Source: Streptomyces griseocarneus (lineage in GTDB: Bacteria; Actinomycetota; Actinomycetes; Streptomycetales; Streptomycetaceae). Taken from it: 64,000 nt of DNA. Shown piece by piece: positions 25,485-32,970 of the stretch (position 1 is the stretch's first letter; every line of letters starts with the position of its first letter). The notes below the pieces were generated by a model. It did no database searches. It was not told the origin of the DNA and saw nothing but the letters and a program-made list of their open reading frames with translations. The position numbers were made by a program, and so were the translations under genes. The DNA lies in contig NZ_BNBL01000007.1 of the NCBI RefSeq assembly GCF_014655595.1, positions 201,909 through 265,908 of the forward strand, written 5' to 3'.

Positions 25485-26410
25485 GGCGTGTCCGAGGGCG
25501 TGTCCGACGGGCCGGCCCCCGGGCCGCCCGCGATCCGCGCCACCGCCGCGCGCAGCCAGCGGTGGGCCGGATCGGTGTCCAGCCGTACGTGCCAGGCCAT
25601 GCCGGTGGTCACCGGCGGGAGGTCCAGCGGGATCTCCCGCACGGCCAGCGGCAGCGCCTCGGCGGCCTGCGCCGCGACGGCGTCGGGCACCAGGGCCAGG
25701 ACGTCGGTGCGCAGCGCCAGGAAGCAGGCGGTGAGGTGCGTGGGGACGGTGGCCAGCACCCGGCGGGTCAGCCCGATGGCGGCCAGGCGCTCGTCGACGA
25801 CGCCGTGGAAGCGGCCCCTGCGCGAGACGGTGATGTGGGGGACCGCCGCGAAGGCCTTGGGCGTCAGCGGCTCGTCCGCGTGGGGCGCGTCCCGGCGGCA
25901 GACCGCCACGTAGTGGTGCCGGGCCAGGTCCTGGTGGCGCACGTCGTGCGGGAGGTCCGGCAGGTGCCCGAGGTCGAGGTCGACGCGGTCCCGCAGGTCC
26001 GCCGGGTCCTCGTCGCCCTCGGGCAGGATGCGCAGCTGGATGCCGGGGGCCTCCCGCGCCACGCGTTCGGTCAGGCCGGGGCCCAGGACGACGGCCATGC
26101 CGTCGTTCGAGCGCAGGGTGAACCGGCGGCGCACCGCCGCGATGTCCACGGGCTGCGCCGGCCGCAGCGCGGCCAGCGCCCCGGCCAGGGCCGCCTCCAC
26201 CCGCGGCCGCAGCTCCAGCGCCCGCGGCGTGAGGGCGAGCCCCCGCCCGGCCGGCACCAGCAGCGGGTCGTCCAGCACCCGGCGCAGCCGGCCCAGCGTG
26301 CGGCTCATCGCGGAGGGGGAGACGTTCATCCGGGCCGCCGCCCCGGTCACGCTGCCCTCGCGCAGCAGGGCGTCGAGGGCCGGCAGGAGGTTCATGTCGG
26401 GCAACTGCAT
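25481..26410 (-). CDS. LysR-family transcriptional regulator
   Basis: A 309-residue regulator. The N-terminal winged helix-turn-helix has LPALDALLREGSVTGAAARMNVSPSAMSRTLGRLRRVLDDPLLV (residues 6-49), and the LysR substrate-binding domain fills residues 90-295. ATG 26410 is preferred over a TTG 21 bp upstream. It is divergent from the MFS exporter at 26506, and a 15-bp perfect inverted repeat between them is a candidate operator, so it likely controls that exporter. The last residues PSDTPSDTP come from a direct repeat of GGGCGTGTCCGA next to the stop. Confidence 0.92.
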   Translation of the reverse strand: MQLPDMNLLPALDALLREGSVTGAAARMNVSPSAMSRTLGRLRRVLDDPLLVPAGRGLALTPRALELRPRVEAALAGALAALRPAQPVDIAAVRRRFTLRSNDGMAVVLGPGLTERVAREAPGIQLRILPEGDEDPADLRDRVDLDLGHLPDLPHDVRHQDLARHHYVAVCRRDAPHADEPLTPKAFAAVPHITVSRRGRFHGVVDERLAAIGLTRRVLATVPTHLTACFLALRTDVLALVPDAVAAQAAEALPLAVREIPLDLPPVTTGMAWHVRLDTDPAHRWLRAAVARIAGGPGAGPSDTPSDTP

Positions 26411-26431
26411 GCCGCCATCGTTGCACGGCAA

Positions 26432-26446
26432 TCAAGCCTGGCTTGA
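26432..26446 (+). promoter_or_regulatory. Candidate LysR operator
   Basis: TCAAGCC-T-GGCTTGA, a perfect 7-bp dyad around one base, in the 95-bp region between the divergent LysR and MFS genes. The symmetric half-sites starting with T and ending with A fit a LysR-type recognition site. Confidence 0.6.
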
Positions 26447-26505
26447 GCATTCGGACCTTGTGGTCAACGGTCGCGCGGTCCCACGATGGGCGGGACGAGA
26501 AAGCG

Positions 26506-27948
26506 ATGGAGCAGATGATCGATAGCAAGCAGCGCAACACCGCCCTCCTGGTCGCCGGGTGCTTCTTCATGGAGAACCTGGACGGCACGATCGTGTCGAC
26601 GGCCGCGCCGCGCATGGGGGAGTCCCTGGATGTCGCACCGACGGCGATAGGGCTGGTCGTCACCGCCTACCTGGTGACGCTGGCCGTCCTGATACCGCTC
26701 AGCGGCTGGCTGACCGCCCGCTTCGGGGCCCGGCGCGTCTTCCTGACGGCCATCGCCGTCTTCTCCCTCGCCTCGCTGGGCTGCGCGCTGAGCTCCAGCC
26801 TCGGCGAACTGGTGGCCATGCGGGTCCTGCAGGGCGCGGGCGGCGCGATGATGGTGCCGGTCGGCCGGCTGATGGTGGTCGCCAGGGCCGACAAGCCGGA
26901 CATACCCCGGCTGGTCTCCTACGTCGTCTGGCCCGCCCTGGTCGCCCCCGTGATCGCGCCGCTGCTCGGCGGGCTGCTGACCACCTACGCGAGCTGGCAC
27001 TGGATGTTCCTGGTCAACCTCCCGCTCGGCGTCGTGGCCTTCGCCGTCGCCCGGCGCCTGATCGACGCCGGCCCGCCCGGAACCGACGTGCCGCGCCTGG
27101 ACCTGTGGGGCGTGCTGCTCACCTCGACCGGCCTCGGCGCGCTGACGTGGACGGCGCACCTGCTGTCCGCGGCGGGCGCGCCCTGGCAGCCCGCGGCCGC
27201 GGCGGGCGCCCTCGCGGTGCTGCTGCTGGCGGCGGCCGCGTGGCACCTGCTGCGCGCACAGGCGCCGCTGATCGACCTGCGCACCCTGAAGGTGGCGACC
27301 TTCCGGGCGTCGGTGTCCGGGGGCTCGCTGTTCTGGATCGTGGTCGGGGCCGTGCCCTTCCTGCTGCCGCTGCTCTTCCAGGAGGTCTTCGGCTGGAGCG
27401 CGGTGCGCTCCGGTGCTGTCGTGCTGTTCGTCTTCGTGGGCAACATCGGCATCAAGCCCGCGACCACCTACCTGCTCAACCGCTTCGGCTTCCGGCCGCT
27501 GCTGCTCGCCGCCACGCTCGGCGTCGGCGCCACGACGGCCGTCTGCGCGTTCTTCACCGCCGCGACGCCCATCGCCCTGATCGTCGTCGTCAGCGTGGTC
27601 AGCGGCGCCGCCCGCTCGCTGGGCCTGACCTGCTACCAGGTCATCGCCTTCGCCGACGTCCCGCACAAGCGCATGCGGGACGCCAACACCCTGCAGTCGA
27701 CCGCCCAGCAGGCCGCGGCGGGCCTCGGCGTCGTCGCCGCCACGGTCGCCCTGCGCGCCGGCGGCCCCCTCGGCGACCTGCTGCCGGGCGCCGTCGGCCC
27801 GGCCACCGCCTATGGCGTCGCCTTCTGCCTGCTCGCGCTCGTCAGCCTCGGCGCCCTGGCCGGGGCCGTACGCCTGCACCCGGCGGCGGGCGACGCCGTA
27901 CGCCGCCCGGCCCCCGCCCGCGAGCCGGCACCGGCCGGCGGCCGCTGA
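26506..27948 (+). CDS. MFS multidrug exporter
   Basis: A 480-residue transporter with about 12-14 hydrophobic helices. Motif A-like ARFGARRVF follows helix 2, motif C-like GGLLTTYASWHWMFLVNLPLG is clear, and the start (CFFMENLDGTIVSTAAPRMGESL) is typical of DHA2 drug:H+ antiporters. ATG 26506 is chosen because the preceding 21 codons (from 26443) overlap the operator region and lack codon bias. It is probably regulated by the divergent LysR gene. A 17-bp hairpin terminator follows. The substrate is unknown. Confidence 0.9.
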   Translation: MEQMIDSKQRNTALLVAGCFFMENLDGTIVSTAAPRMGESLDVAPTAIGLVVTAYLVTLAVLIPLSGWLTARFGARRVFLTAIAVFSLASLGCALSSSLGELVAMRVLQGAGGAMMVPVGRLMVVARADKPDIPRLVSYVVWPALVAPVIAPLLGGLLTTYASWHWMFLVNLPLGVVAFAVARRLIDAGPPGTDVPRLDLWGVLLTSTGLGALTWTAHLLSAAGAPWQPAAAAGALAVLLLAAAAWHLLRAQAPLIDLRTLKVATFRASVSGGSLFWIVVGAVPFLLPLLFQEVFGWSAVRSGAVVLFVFVGNIGIKPATTYLLNRFGFRPLLLAATLGVGATTAVCAFFTAATPIALIVVVSVVSGAARSLGLTCYQVIAFADVPHKRMRDANTLQSTAQQAAAGLGVVAATVALRAGGPLGDLLPGAVGPATAYGVAFCLLALVSLGALAGAVRLHPAAGDAVRRPAPAREPAPAGGR

Positions 27949-27960
27949 GATCCACCGGAA

Positions 27961-27998
27961 ACGACGAAGGCGGGCGCCGTCGCGCCCGCCTTCGTCGT
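27961..27998. terminator. Bidirectional terminator between MFS and MarR genes
   Basis: Perfect 17-bp arms 27961-27977 and 27982-27998 with a CGTC loop, 12 bp after the MFS stop. It serves the MFS gene and, on the other strand, the convergent MarR gene about 80 bp away. Confidence 0.8.
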
Positions 27999-28080
27999 AC
28001 TGTGCCCGCCCGAAGTGGCCGGAAAGCGACTCCTCGGACAGGGGCCCGCCGCTCGGCGGGGATCCGGCCGGGGGATGCGG

Positions 28081-28551
28081 TCAGCAGGGATCCGTCTCGT
28101 GCTCCTCGAGCCGCTCGGAGATCGCCGCGCACGCCTCCGCGAACCGGTCGAGCAGCTCGGGCTCCAGGGCGTCGGCGAAGATCGCGCGCACCGAGGCGGC
28201 GTGCGTCGGCGCCGCGCGGACGATGGCCGCGTACCCCTGTTCGGTCAGCACCACCTCCGGATAGCGGGCGCCCGGCACCGCCTCCCGGCAGACCAGGCCG
28301 CGCCGCTCCATCCGGGACAGCTGATGGGACAGCCGGCTCTTCTCCCACTGGGTGGCCCGGCCCAGCTCCACGGCCCGCATCCGCCGCCCCGGCACCTCGG
28401 AGAGGTTCACCAGGATCTCGAAGTCCTGCGGGGAAAGGTCGAACTTCCGCTGCAGCTGGCGGCCCAGATGGGTGCTCAGGCGTTTGCTCATGGCCAGGTA
28501 CGCCCGCCACGCCCGCTGCTGCGTCTCGTCAAGCCAGGGTTCCTCTGCCAT
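28081..28551 (-). CDS. MarR-family transcriptional regulator
   Basis: A 156-residue winged-helix regulator. The central DNA-binding domain reads LSPQDFEILVNLSEVPGRRMRAVELGRATQWEKSRLSHQLSRMERRGLVCRE, with flanking dimerisation helices. ATG 28551 has TAGAAT 12 bases upstream and no ribosome-binding site, suggesting a leaderless mRNA; in-frame ATGs slightly upstream are possible. Two matching 16-bp inverted repeats in the divergent region are likely its operators and cover the promoter of the NAD(P)-binding oxidoreductase gene. The ligand is unknown. Confidence 0.9.
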   Translation of the reverse strand: MAEEPWLDETQQRAWRAYLAMSKRLSTHLGRQLQRKFDLSPQDFEILVNLSEVPGRRMRAVELGRATQWEKSRLSHQLSRMERRGLVCREAVPGARYPEVVLTEQGYAAIVRAAPTHAASVRAIFADALEPELLDRFAEACAAISERLEEHETDPC

Positions 28552-28570
28552 GGGACGCATTCTAGCCATA

Positions 28571-28617
28571 GGTTGACGCATCAACCCGAGCGCTCTACGT
28601 TGGTTGTCATATCAACC
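28571..28617 (+). promoter_or_regulatory. Paired MarR operators and promoter of the NmrA-like gene
   Basis: GGTTGACGCATCAACC (28571-28586) and GGTTGTCATATCAACC (28602-28617) are near-identical inverted repeats, 31 bp centre to centre. Between and within them lie TTGACG (28573-28578) and TACGTT (28596-28601) with a 17-bp spacer, a good promoter for the rightward gene. Operator 1 covers the -35; operator 2 covers the expected transcription start. GGGGAGGA then precedes ATG 28637. Confidence 0.75.
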
Positions 28618-28636
28618 TGCAGTCGGGGAGGACTGG

Positions 28637-29602
28637 ATGAGCGAGCAGAAGATCATCGCGGTGGTGGGGGCGACCGGCGCTCAGGGCGGCGGGCTGGTCC
28701 GGGCGATCCTGGCCGACCGTGACGGGGGGTTCGCCGTCCGGGCGATCACCCGTAACACCGGGTCGGCCAAGGCCCGGGCGCTCGCCGAGCTCGGCGCCGA
28801 GGTGGTGGCGGCCGACCTCGACGACGAGGCCGCGCTGCGGGCGGCGTTCGAGGGCGCGTACGGCGCGTTCGTGGTGACCAACTTCTGGGAGCAGCGCCCG
28901 GAGGACGACGCGCGGGCCCGCACCGCCGCCCAGATGGAGCTGGCCCAGGCCGGCAACGCCGCGCGGGCCGCCAAGGCCGCGGGCGTGCGCCACCTGATCT
29001 GGTCCACGCTCGAGGACACCCGCCCGTTCTTCGGGCTCGGCGGCGAGCGGGTGCCGACGCTGGACGACGGCACGTACACGGTGCCGCACTTCGACGCCAA
29101 GGCCGAGGCCGACGACATCTTCCGCGAGGCGGGCGTGCCGACCACGTTCCTGCGCACGAGCCTGAACTTCGACGTCTTCCTGGGCATGATGGCGCCGCGC
29201 CGCGACGAGCAGGGCGCGCTCGTGCTCGCCCTGGCCATGGGCGACGCGAAGCTGTCCGGGATCGCCTCCGAGGACGTCGGCCGGACCGCGTACGGCATCC
29301 TCCGCCGCGGCGGCGACCTGATCGGTCAGACGATCGCCGTCGCCGGCGACCACCTGACCGGCGAGGAGTACGCCGCGGCCATGGGCAGGGCCTTCGGCGA
29401 GCCGGTGACCTACTACGCGCAGCCCTTCGAGCAGCTGCGCCAGTTCTCCGTCGAGACCGCCAACATGTTCCAGTACTACGCCGAGAACGAGAAGGAGTTC
29501 GTCGGCGCTCGTGACCTCGGCCGGGCCCGGGAGCTCAACCCGGAGCTGCAGTCCTTCGAGGCCTGGCTGGCCGCCCACGCCGACGCCGTCCCCCGGGGCT
29601 GA
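28637..29602 (+). CDS. NmrA-like NAD(P)-binding oxidoreductase
   Basis: A 321-residue extended SDR. The nucleotide-binding motif is AVVGATGAQGGGLVRAIL (residues 9-26), and the sequence continues with AVRAITRNTGSAKARALAELGAEVV and VRHLIWSTLED, as in NmrA/HSCARG proteins that sense or use NADPH. The canonical YxxxK is not obvious; many members are redox sensors or quinone reductases. ATG 28637 has a GGGGAGGA site. Divergence from a MarR gene with paired operators suggests induction by an aromatic or electrophilic compound. Confidence 0.88.
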   Translation: MSEQKIIAVVGATGAQGGGLVRAILADRDGGFAVRAITRNTGSAKARALAELGAEVVAADLDDEAALRAAFEGAYGAFVVTNFWEQRPEDDARARTAAQMELAQAGNAARAAKAAGVRHLIWSTLEDTRPFFGLGGERVPTLDDGTYTVPHFDAKAEADDIFREAGVPTTFLRTSLNFDVFLGMMAPRRDEQGALVLALAMGDAKLSGIASEDVGRTAYGILRRGGDLIGQTIAVAGDHLTGEEYAAAMGRAFGEPVTYYAQPFEQLRQFSVETANMFQYYAENEKEFVGARDLGRARELNPELQSFEAWLAAHADAVPRG

Positions 29603-29612
29603 GGCGAGGGAT

Positions 29613-29650
29613 CCGACGGCCAGGACCGGACATCCGGTCCTGGCCGTCGG
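29613..29650. terminator. Terminator after NmrA-like gene
   Basis: Perfect 18-bp arms 29613-29630 and 29633-29650 separated by CA (a minimal loop forms by opening the terminal pairs). It insulates the arg promoter, which begins about 24 bp downstream. Confidence 0.8.
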
Positions 29651-29673
29651 CGTTTCCGCACGTCGGAGCGGCA

Positions 29674-29715
29674 TTGCATAAAACTTCCTCTCTCCGTATA
29701 GTCATGCTGCATACG
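29674..29715 (+). promoter_or_regulatory. argCJBDR promoter with ARG-box-like operator
   Basis: TTGCAT (29674-29679) and TATAGT (29697-29702) with a 17-bp spacer form a strong vegetative promoter. Overlapping it, CGTAT (29695-29699) and ATACG (29711-29715) form an inverted repeat, and TGCAT occurs in both halves; this AT-rich palindromic layout is what streptomycete ArgR boxes look like. ArgR, encoded last in the same operon, is expected to bind here with arginine and repress. Confidence 0.75.
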
Positions 29716-29730
29716 GAGGAGGACCGATCC

Positions 29731-30759
29731 ATGGCGATACGTGCGGCAGTGGCCGGAGCGAGCGGATACGCGGGCGGCGAGGTGCTGCGCCTGCTGCTCG
29801 GACACCCCGAGGTGCGCATCGGCGCCCTGACGGCGAACTCCAGCGCCGGACAGCGCCTGGGCGCCCTCCAGCCCCACCTGCCCCAGCTCGCGGACCGGGT
29901 GCTCGAACCCACCAGCGCCAACACGCTCGCCGGGCACGACGTCGTCTTCCTCGCCCTTCCGCACGGGCAGTCGGCGGCCGTGGCCGACGAGCTGGGCGAG
30001 TCGGTGCTCGTCATCGACTGCGGCGCGGACTTCCGGCTCCAGGACGCCGGGGCGTGGGAGCGGTTCTACGGCACCGCCCACGCCGGCACCTGGCCGTACG
30101 GGCTGCCCGAGCTGCCCGGCGCCCGGGCGGCCCTCGGCGGCACCCGGCGGATCGCGGTCCCCGGCTGCTACCCCACCGCCGTCTCGCTCGCCCTCTTCCC
30201 CGCCTACGCCGCCTCCCTCGCCGAGCCCGAGGCCGTGATCGTCGCCGCGTCCGGCACGTCCGGCGCCGGCAAGGCCGCCAAGCCCCACCTGCTCGGCAGC
30301 GAGGTCATGGGCTCCATGAGCCCGTACGGCGTCGGCGGCACGCACCGGCACACCCCCGAGATGGCGCAGAACCTGTCCGCCGTCGCCGGGGAGCCCGTCA
30401 CCGTCTCCTTCACCCCCACCCTCGCGCCCATGCCCCGCGGCATCCTCGCCACCTGCAGCGCCAAGGCCCGCCCCGGCGTCACCGCCCAGGGCCTGCGGGC
30501 GGCGTACGAGAAGGCCTTCCAGGGCGAGCCGTTCGTGCGGCTGCTGCCGGAGGGCCAGTGGCCGGCCACGGCGCACGTCCACGGTTCCAACGCCGTGTCC
30601 GTGCAGGTCGCCCTCGACGAGGAGGCCGGCCGGATCATCGCCGTCAGCGCGATCGACAACCTGACCAAGGGCACCGCCGGCGGCGCGGTGCAGAGCATGA
30701 ACATCGCCCTCGGCCTCCCCGAGGAGCTGGGGCTGCCGGCCACGGGAGTGGCGCCATGA
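29731..30759 (+). CDS. argC: N-acetyl-gamma-glutamyl-phosphate reductase
   Basis: A 342-residue enzyme for the third step of arginine synthesis, the NADPH-dependent reduction of N-acetylglutamyl phosphate to the semialdehyde. Seen: the Rossmann motif AVAGASGYAGGEVLRLLLGHPE at the start, active-site Cys146 in VPGCYPTAVSLAL, and the FTPTLAPMPRGIL segment. ATG 29731 is preceded by GGAGGAGG at 8 bases; an ATG at 29704 lies within the promoter. First gene of the arg operon; its stop overlaps the ATG of a 33-codon ORF. Confidence 0.97.
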   Translation: MAIRAAVAGASGYAGGEVLRLLLGHPEVRIGALTANSSAGQRLGALQPHLPQLADRVLEPTSANTLAGHDVVFLALPHGQSAAVADELGESVLVIDCGADFRLQDAGAWERFYGTAHAGTWPYGLPELPGARAALGGTRRIAVPGCYPTAVSLALFPAYAASLAEPEAVIVAASGTSGAGKAAKPHLLGSEVMGSMSPYGVGGTHRHTPEMAQNLSAVAGEPVTVSFTPTLAPMPRGILATCSAKARPGVTAQGLRAAYEKAFQGEPFVRLLPEGQWPATAHVHGSNAVSVQVALDEEAGRIIAVSAIDNLTKGTAGGAVQSMNIALGLPEELGLPATGVAP

Positions 30760-30857
30760 GCGTACGCCGGATGCTCGCGACCGTACTGGCACGGCTGCTG
30801 CCGTGCGAGAACCCCGACTGCCCCCACAGCACGACCATGACCGAGGAGATGCAGTGA
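30756..30857 (+). CDS. 33-residue Cys-containing small protein between argC and argJ
   Basis: ATG 30756 overlaps the argC stop (ATGA), and the TGA stop overlaps the argJ GTG (GTGA), so the ORF is coupled on both sides. Of its 33 codons, 30 end in G or C, the coding bias of the neighbours, and the alternative frames lack this bias. The peptide starts MSVRRMLATVLARLLP, an amphipathic basic helix, followed by CENPDCPHS, a compact Cys-x4-Cys-x-His arrangement that could hold a metal. No family is recognised. It could be a real small protein, or a coupling device that carries ribosomes from argC to argJ. Confidence 0.6.
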   Translation: MSVRRMLATVLARLLPCENPDCPHSTTMTEEMQ

Positions 30858-32005
30858 GCGTCACCGCAGCAAAGGGATTCACGGCGGCCGGCATTGCCGC
30901 CGGGATCAAGGAGAGCGGCAGCCCCGACCTGGCCCTCGTGGTCAACCAGGGCCCCCGCCTGGCCGCCGCGGGCGTCTTCACCGCCAACCGCGTCAAGGCC
31001 GCGCCCGTCCTGTGGTCGCAGCAGGTCCTCAAGGGCGGCCTCGTCTCCGCCGTCGTCCTCAACTCCGGCGGGGCCAACGCCTGCACCGGCCCCGAGGGCT
31101 TCCAGGACACCCACGCCACCGCCGAGAAGGCGGCCGAGGTGCTGGGGCACAGTGCGGGCGAGATCGCCATCGCCTCCACCGGACTCATCGGTGTGCGGCT
31201 GCCGATGGACAAACTGCTGCCCGGCATCGAGAAGGCCGCCGCGGGGCTCTCCGCCCACGGTGGTGAGAAGGCCGCCATCGCCATCAAGACCACGGACACC
31301 GTGCACAAGACGGCCGTGGTCCAGGGTGACGGCTGGACCGTGGGTGGCATGGCCAAGGGTGCGGGGATGCTCGCGCCGGGCCTGGCCACCATGCTGGTCG
31401 TCCTGACCACCGACGCCGACATCGACGCCCCCGGCCTCGACGCCGCCCTGCGCTCCGCCACCCGGCAGACCTTCGACCGGGTCGACTCCGACGGGTGCAT
31501 GTCCACCAACGACACCGTGCTGCTGCTCGCCTCGGGCGCCGCCGGGGTCACCCCCGCCCAGGACGTGTTCGCCGAGGCCGTCCGCGTTGTCTGCGACGAC
31601 CTCGCACGCCAGCTCATCGGCGACGCCGAGGGCGCCAGCAAGGACATCCGCATCGAGGTGATCAACGCCGCCACCGAGGACGACGCCGTCGAGGTCGGGC
31701 GCTCCATCGCCCGCAACAACCTCCTCAAGTGCGCCCTCCACGGCGAGGACCCCAACTGGGGCCGGGTGCTCTCCGCCATCGGCACCACCTCCGCCGCCTT
31801 CGACCCCGACCGGCTGAGCGTCGCCATCAACGGCGTCTGGGTGTGCCGGAACGGCTCCGTCGGCGAGGACCGCGACCTGGTCGACATGCGCTACCGCGAG
31901 GTCCAGATCACCGCCGACCTGGCCGAGGGCGCCGAGAGCGCCGTCATCTGGGCCAACGACCTGACCGCCGACTACGTCCACGAGAACAGCGCGTACTCCT
32001 CATGA
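30854..32005 (+). CDS. argJ: Bifunctional ornithine acetyltransferase/N-acetylglutamate synthase
   Basis: A 383-residue Ntn-type self-cleaving enzyme. It transfers acetyl from N-acetylornithine to glutamate, recycling the acetyl group; some members also use acetyl-CoA. The processing site is in KGAGMLAPGLATMLVVLTTD, with nucleophile Thr about residue 179, producing alpha and beta chains. GGANACTGPEGF and the C-terminal DDLTADYVHENSAYSS, ending at the exact family terminus, confirm full length. GTG 30854 overlaps the small ORF stop; an upstream in-frame start (30803) would run antiparallel to coding bias. Overlaps argB by 4 bp. Confidence 0.97.
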   Translation: MSVTAAKGFTAAGIAAGIKESGSPDLALVVNQGPRLAAAGVFTANRVKAAPVLWSQQVLKGGLVSAVVLNSGGANACTGPEGFQDTHATAEKAAEVLGHSAGEIAIASTGLIGVRLPMDKLLPGIEKAAAGLSAHGGEKAAIAIKTTDTVHKTAVVQGDGWTVGGMAKGAGMLAPGLATMLVVLTTDADIDAPGLDAALRSATRQTFDRVDSDGCMSTNDTVLLLASGAAGVTPAQDVFAEAVRVVCDDLARQLIGDAEGASKDIRIEVINAATEDDAVEVGRSIARNNLLKCALHGEDPNWGRVLSAIGTTSAAFDPDRLSVAINGVWVCRNGSVGEDRDLVDMRYREVQITADLAEGAESAVIWANDLTADYVHENSAYSS

Positions 32006-32970
32006 CCGCGACGAACGACACCCCGACCGCAGCGGACGCCGCCCCGGCCCCGGCGGACGACGCCCCGAACACCGTCACCCGCCGGCACACCGCCCTGCCC
32101 AAGGCCCGCATCCTCGTCGAGGCCCTGCCCTGGCTGACCCGCCATCACGGCAAGACCGTCGTCATCAAGTTCGGCGGCAACGCCATGGTCGACGAGGAGC
32201 TGAAGGCCGCGTTCGCCCAGGACGTCGTCTTCCTCCACCACGCCGGGCTGCGCCCGGTCGTGGTGCACGGCGGCGGCCCCCAGATCAGCGCCCAGCTCGA
32301 CCGGCTGGGCCTGGAGTCGGAGTTCAAGGCGGGACTGCGCGTCACCACCCCCGAGGCCATGGAGGTCGTACGGATGGTGCTGGCCGGGCAGGTGCAGCGC
32401 GAGCTCGTCGGCCTGCTCAACCGGCACGGCCCGCTCGCCGTCGGCCTCACCGGCGAGGACGCCCACCTGATGAGCGCCACCCGGCACTACGCCCGGGTGG
32501 ACGGCGAGCGGGTGGACATCGGCCGGGTCGGCGAGATCACCGACATCGACCCGGGTGCCGTCCAGGCCCTGCTCGACGACGGCCGCATCCCGGTCGTCTC
32601 CTCCATCGCCCGCAGCGCCGACGACGCCGGCGTCTTCAACGTCAACGCCGACACGGCCGCCGCCGCCCTCGCCGTCGCGCTGGGCGCGGAGACGCTGATG
32701 GTCCTCACCGACGTCGAGGGCCTCTACGCGGACTGGCCGCACAGCGACGACGTCATCAGCAGGCTCACCGCGAGCGAACTCGAGACGCTGCTGCCCGAGC
32801 TGGCCAGCGGAATGGTGCCCAAGATGGAGGGCTGCCTGCACGCCGTGCGCGGCGGCGTCACCACCGCCCGCGTGATAGACGGGCGGGTCCAGCACTCGAT
32901 CCTGCTGGAGATCTTCACCGACGAGGGCATCGGCACCATGGTCGTCCCGGACCCCGAGGGGGAGTCATGA
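32002..32970 (+). CDS. argB: Acetylglutamate kinase
   Basis: A 322-residue amino-acid kinase for the second, usually arginine-inhibited, step. The ATP-site motif VVIKFGGNAMVD (about residue 52), the substrate motif VVHGGGPQIS (about 89), and the C-terminal TDVEGLYADWP and GGVTTARVIDGRVQHSILLEIFTDEGIGTM are typical. The N-terminal 30 residues are an Ala/Pro/Asp-rich extension beyond the core fold, plausibly the N-terminal element involved in arginine sensing in hexameric enzymes. ATGA overlaps occur with argJ upstream and argD downstream. Confidence 0.97.
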   Translation: MTATNDTPTAADAAPAPADDAPNTVTRRHTALPKARILVEALPWLTRHHGKTVVIKFGGNAMVDEELKAAFAQDVVFLHHAGLRPVVVHGGGPQISAQLDRLGLESEFKAGLRVTTPEAMEVVRMVLAGQVQRELVGLLNRHGPLAVGLTGEDAHLMSATRHYARVDGERVDIGRVGEITDIDPGAVQALLDDGRIPVVSSIARSADDAGVFNVNADTAAAALAVALGAETLMVLTDVEGLYADWPHSDDVISRLTASELETLLPELASGMVPKMEGCLHAVRGGVTTARVIDGRVQHSILLEIFTDEGIGTMVVPDPEGES

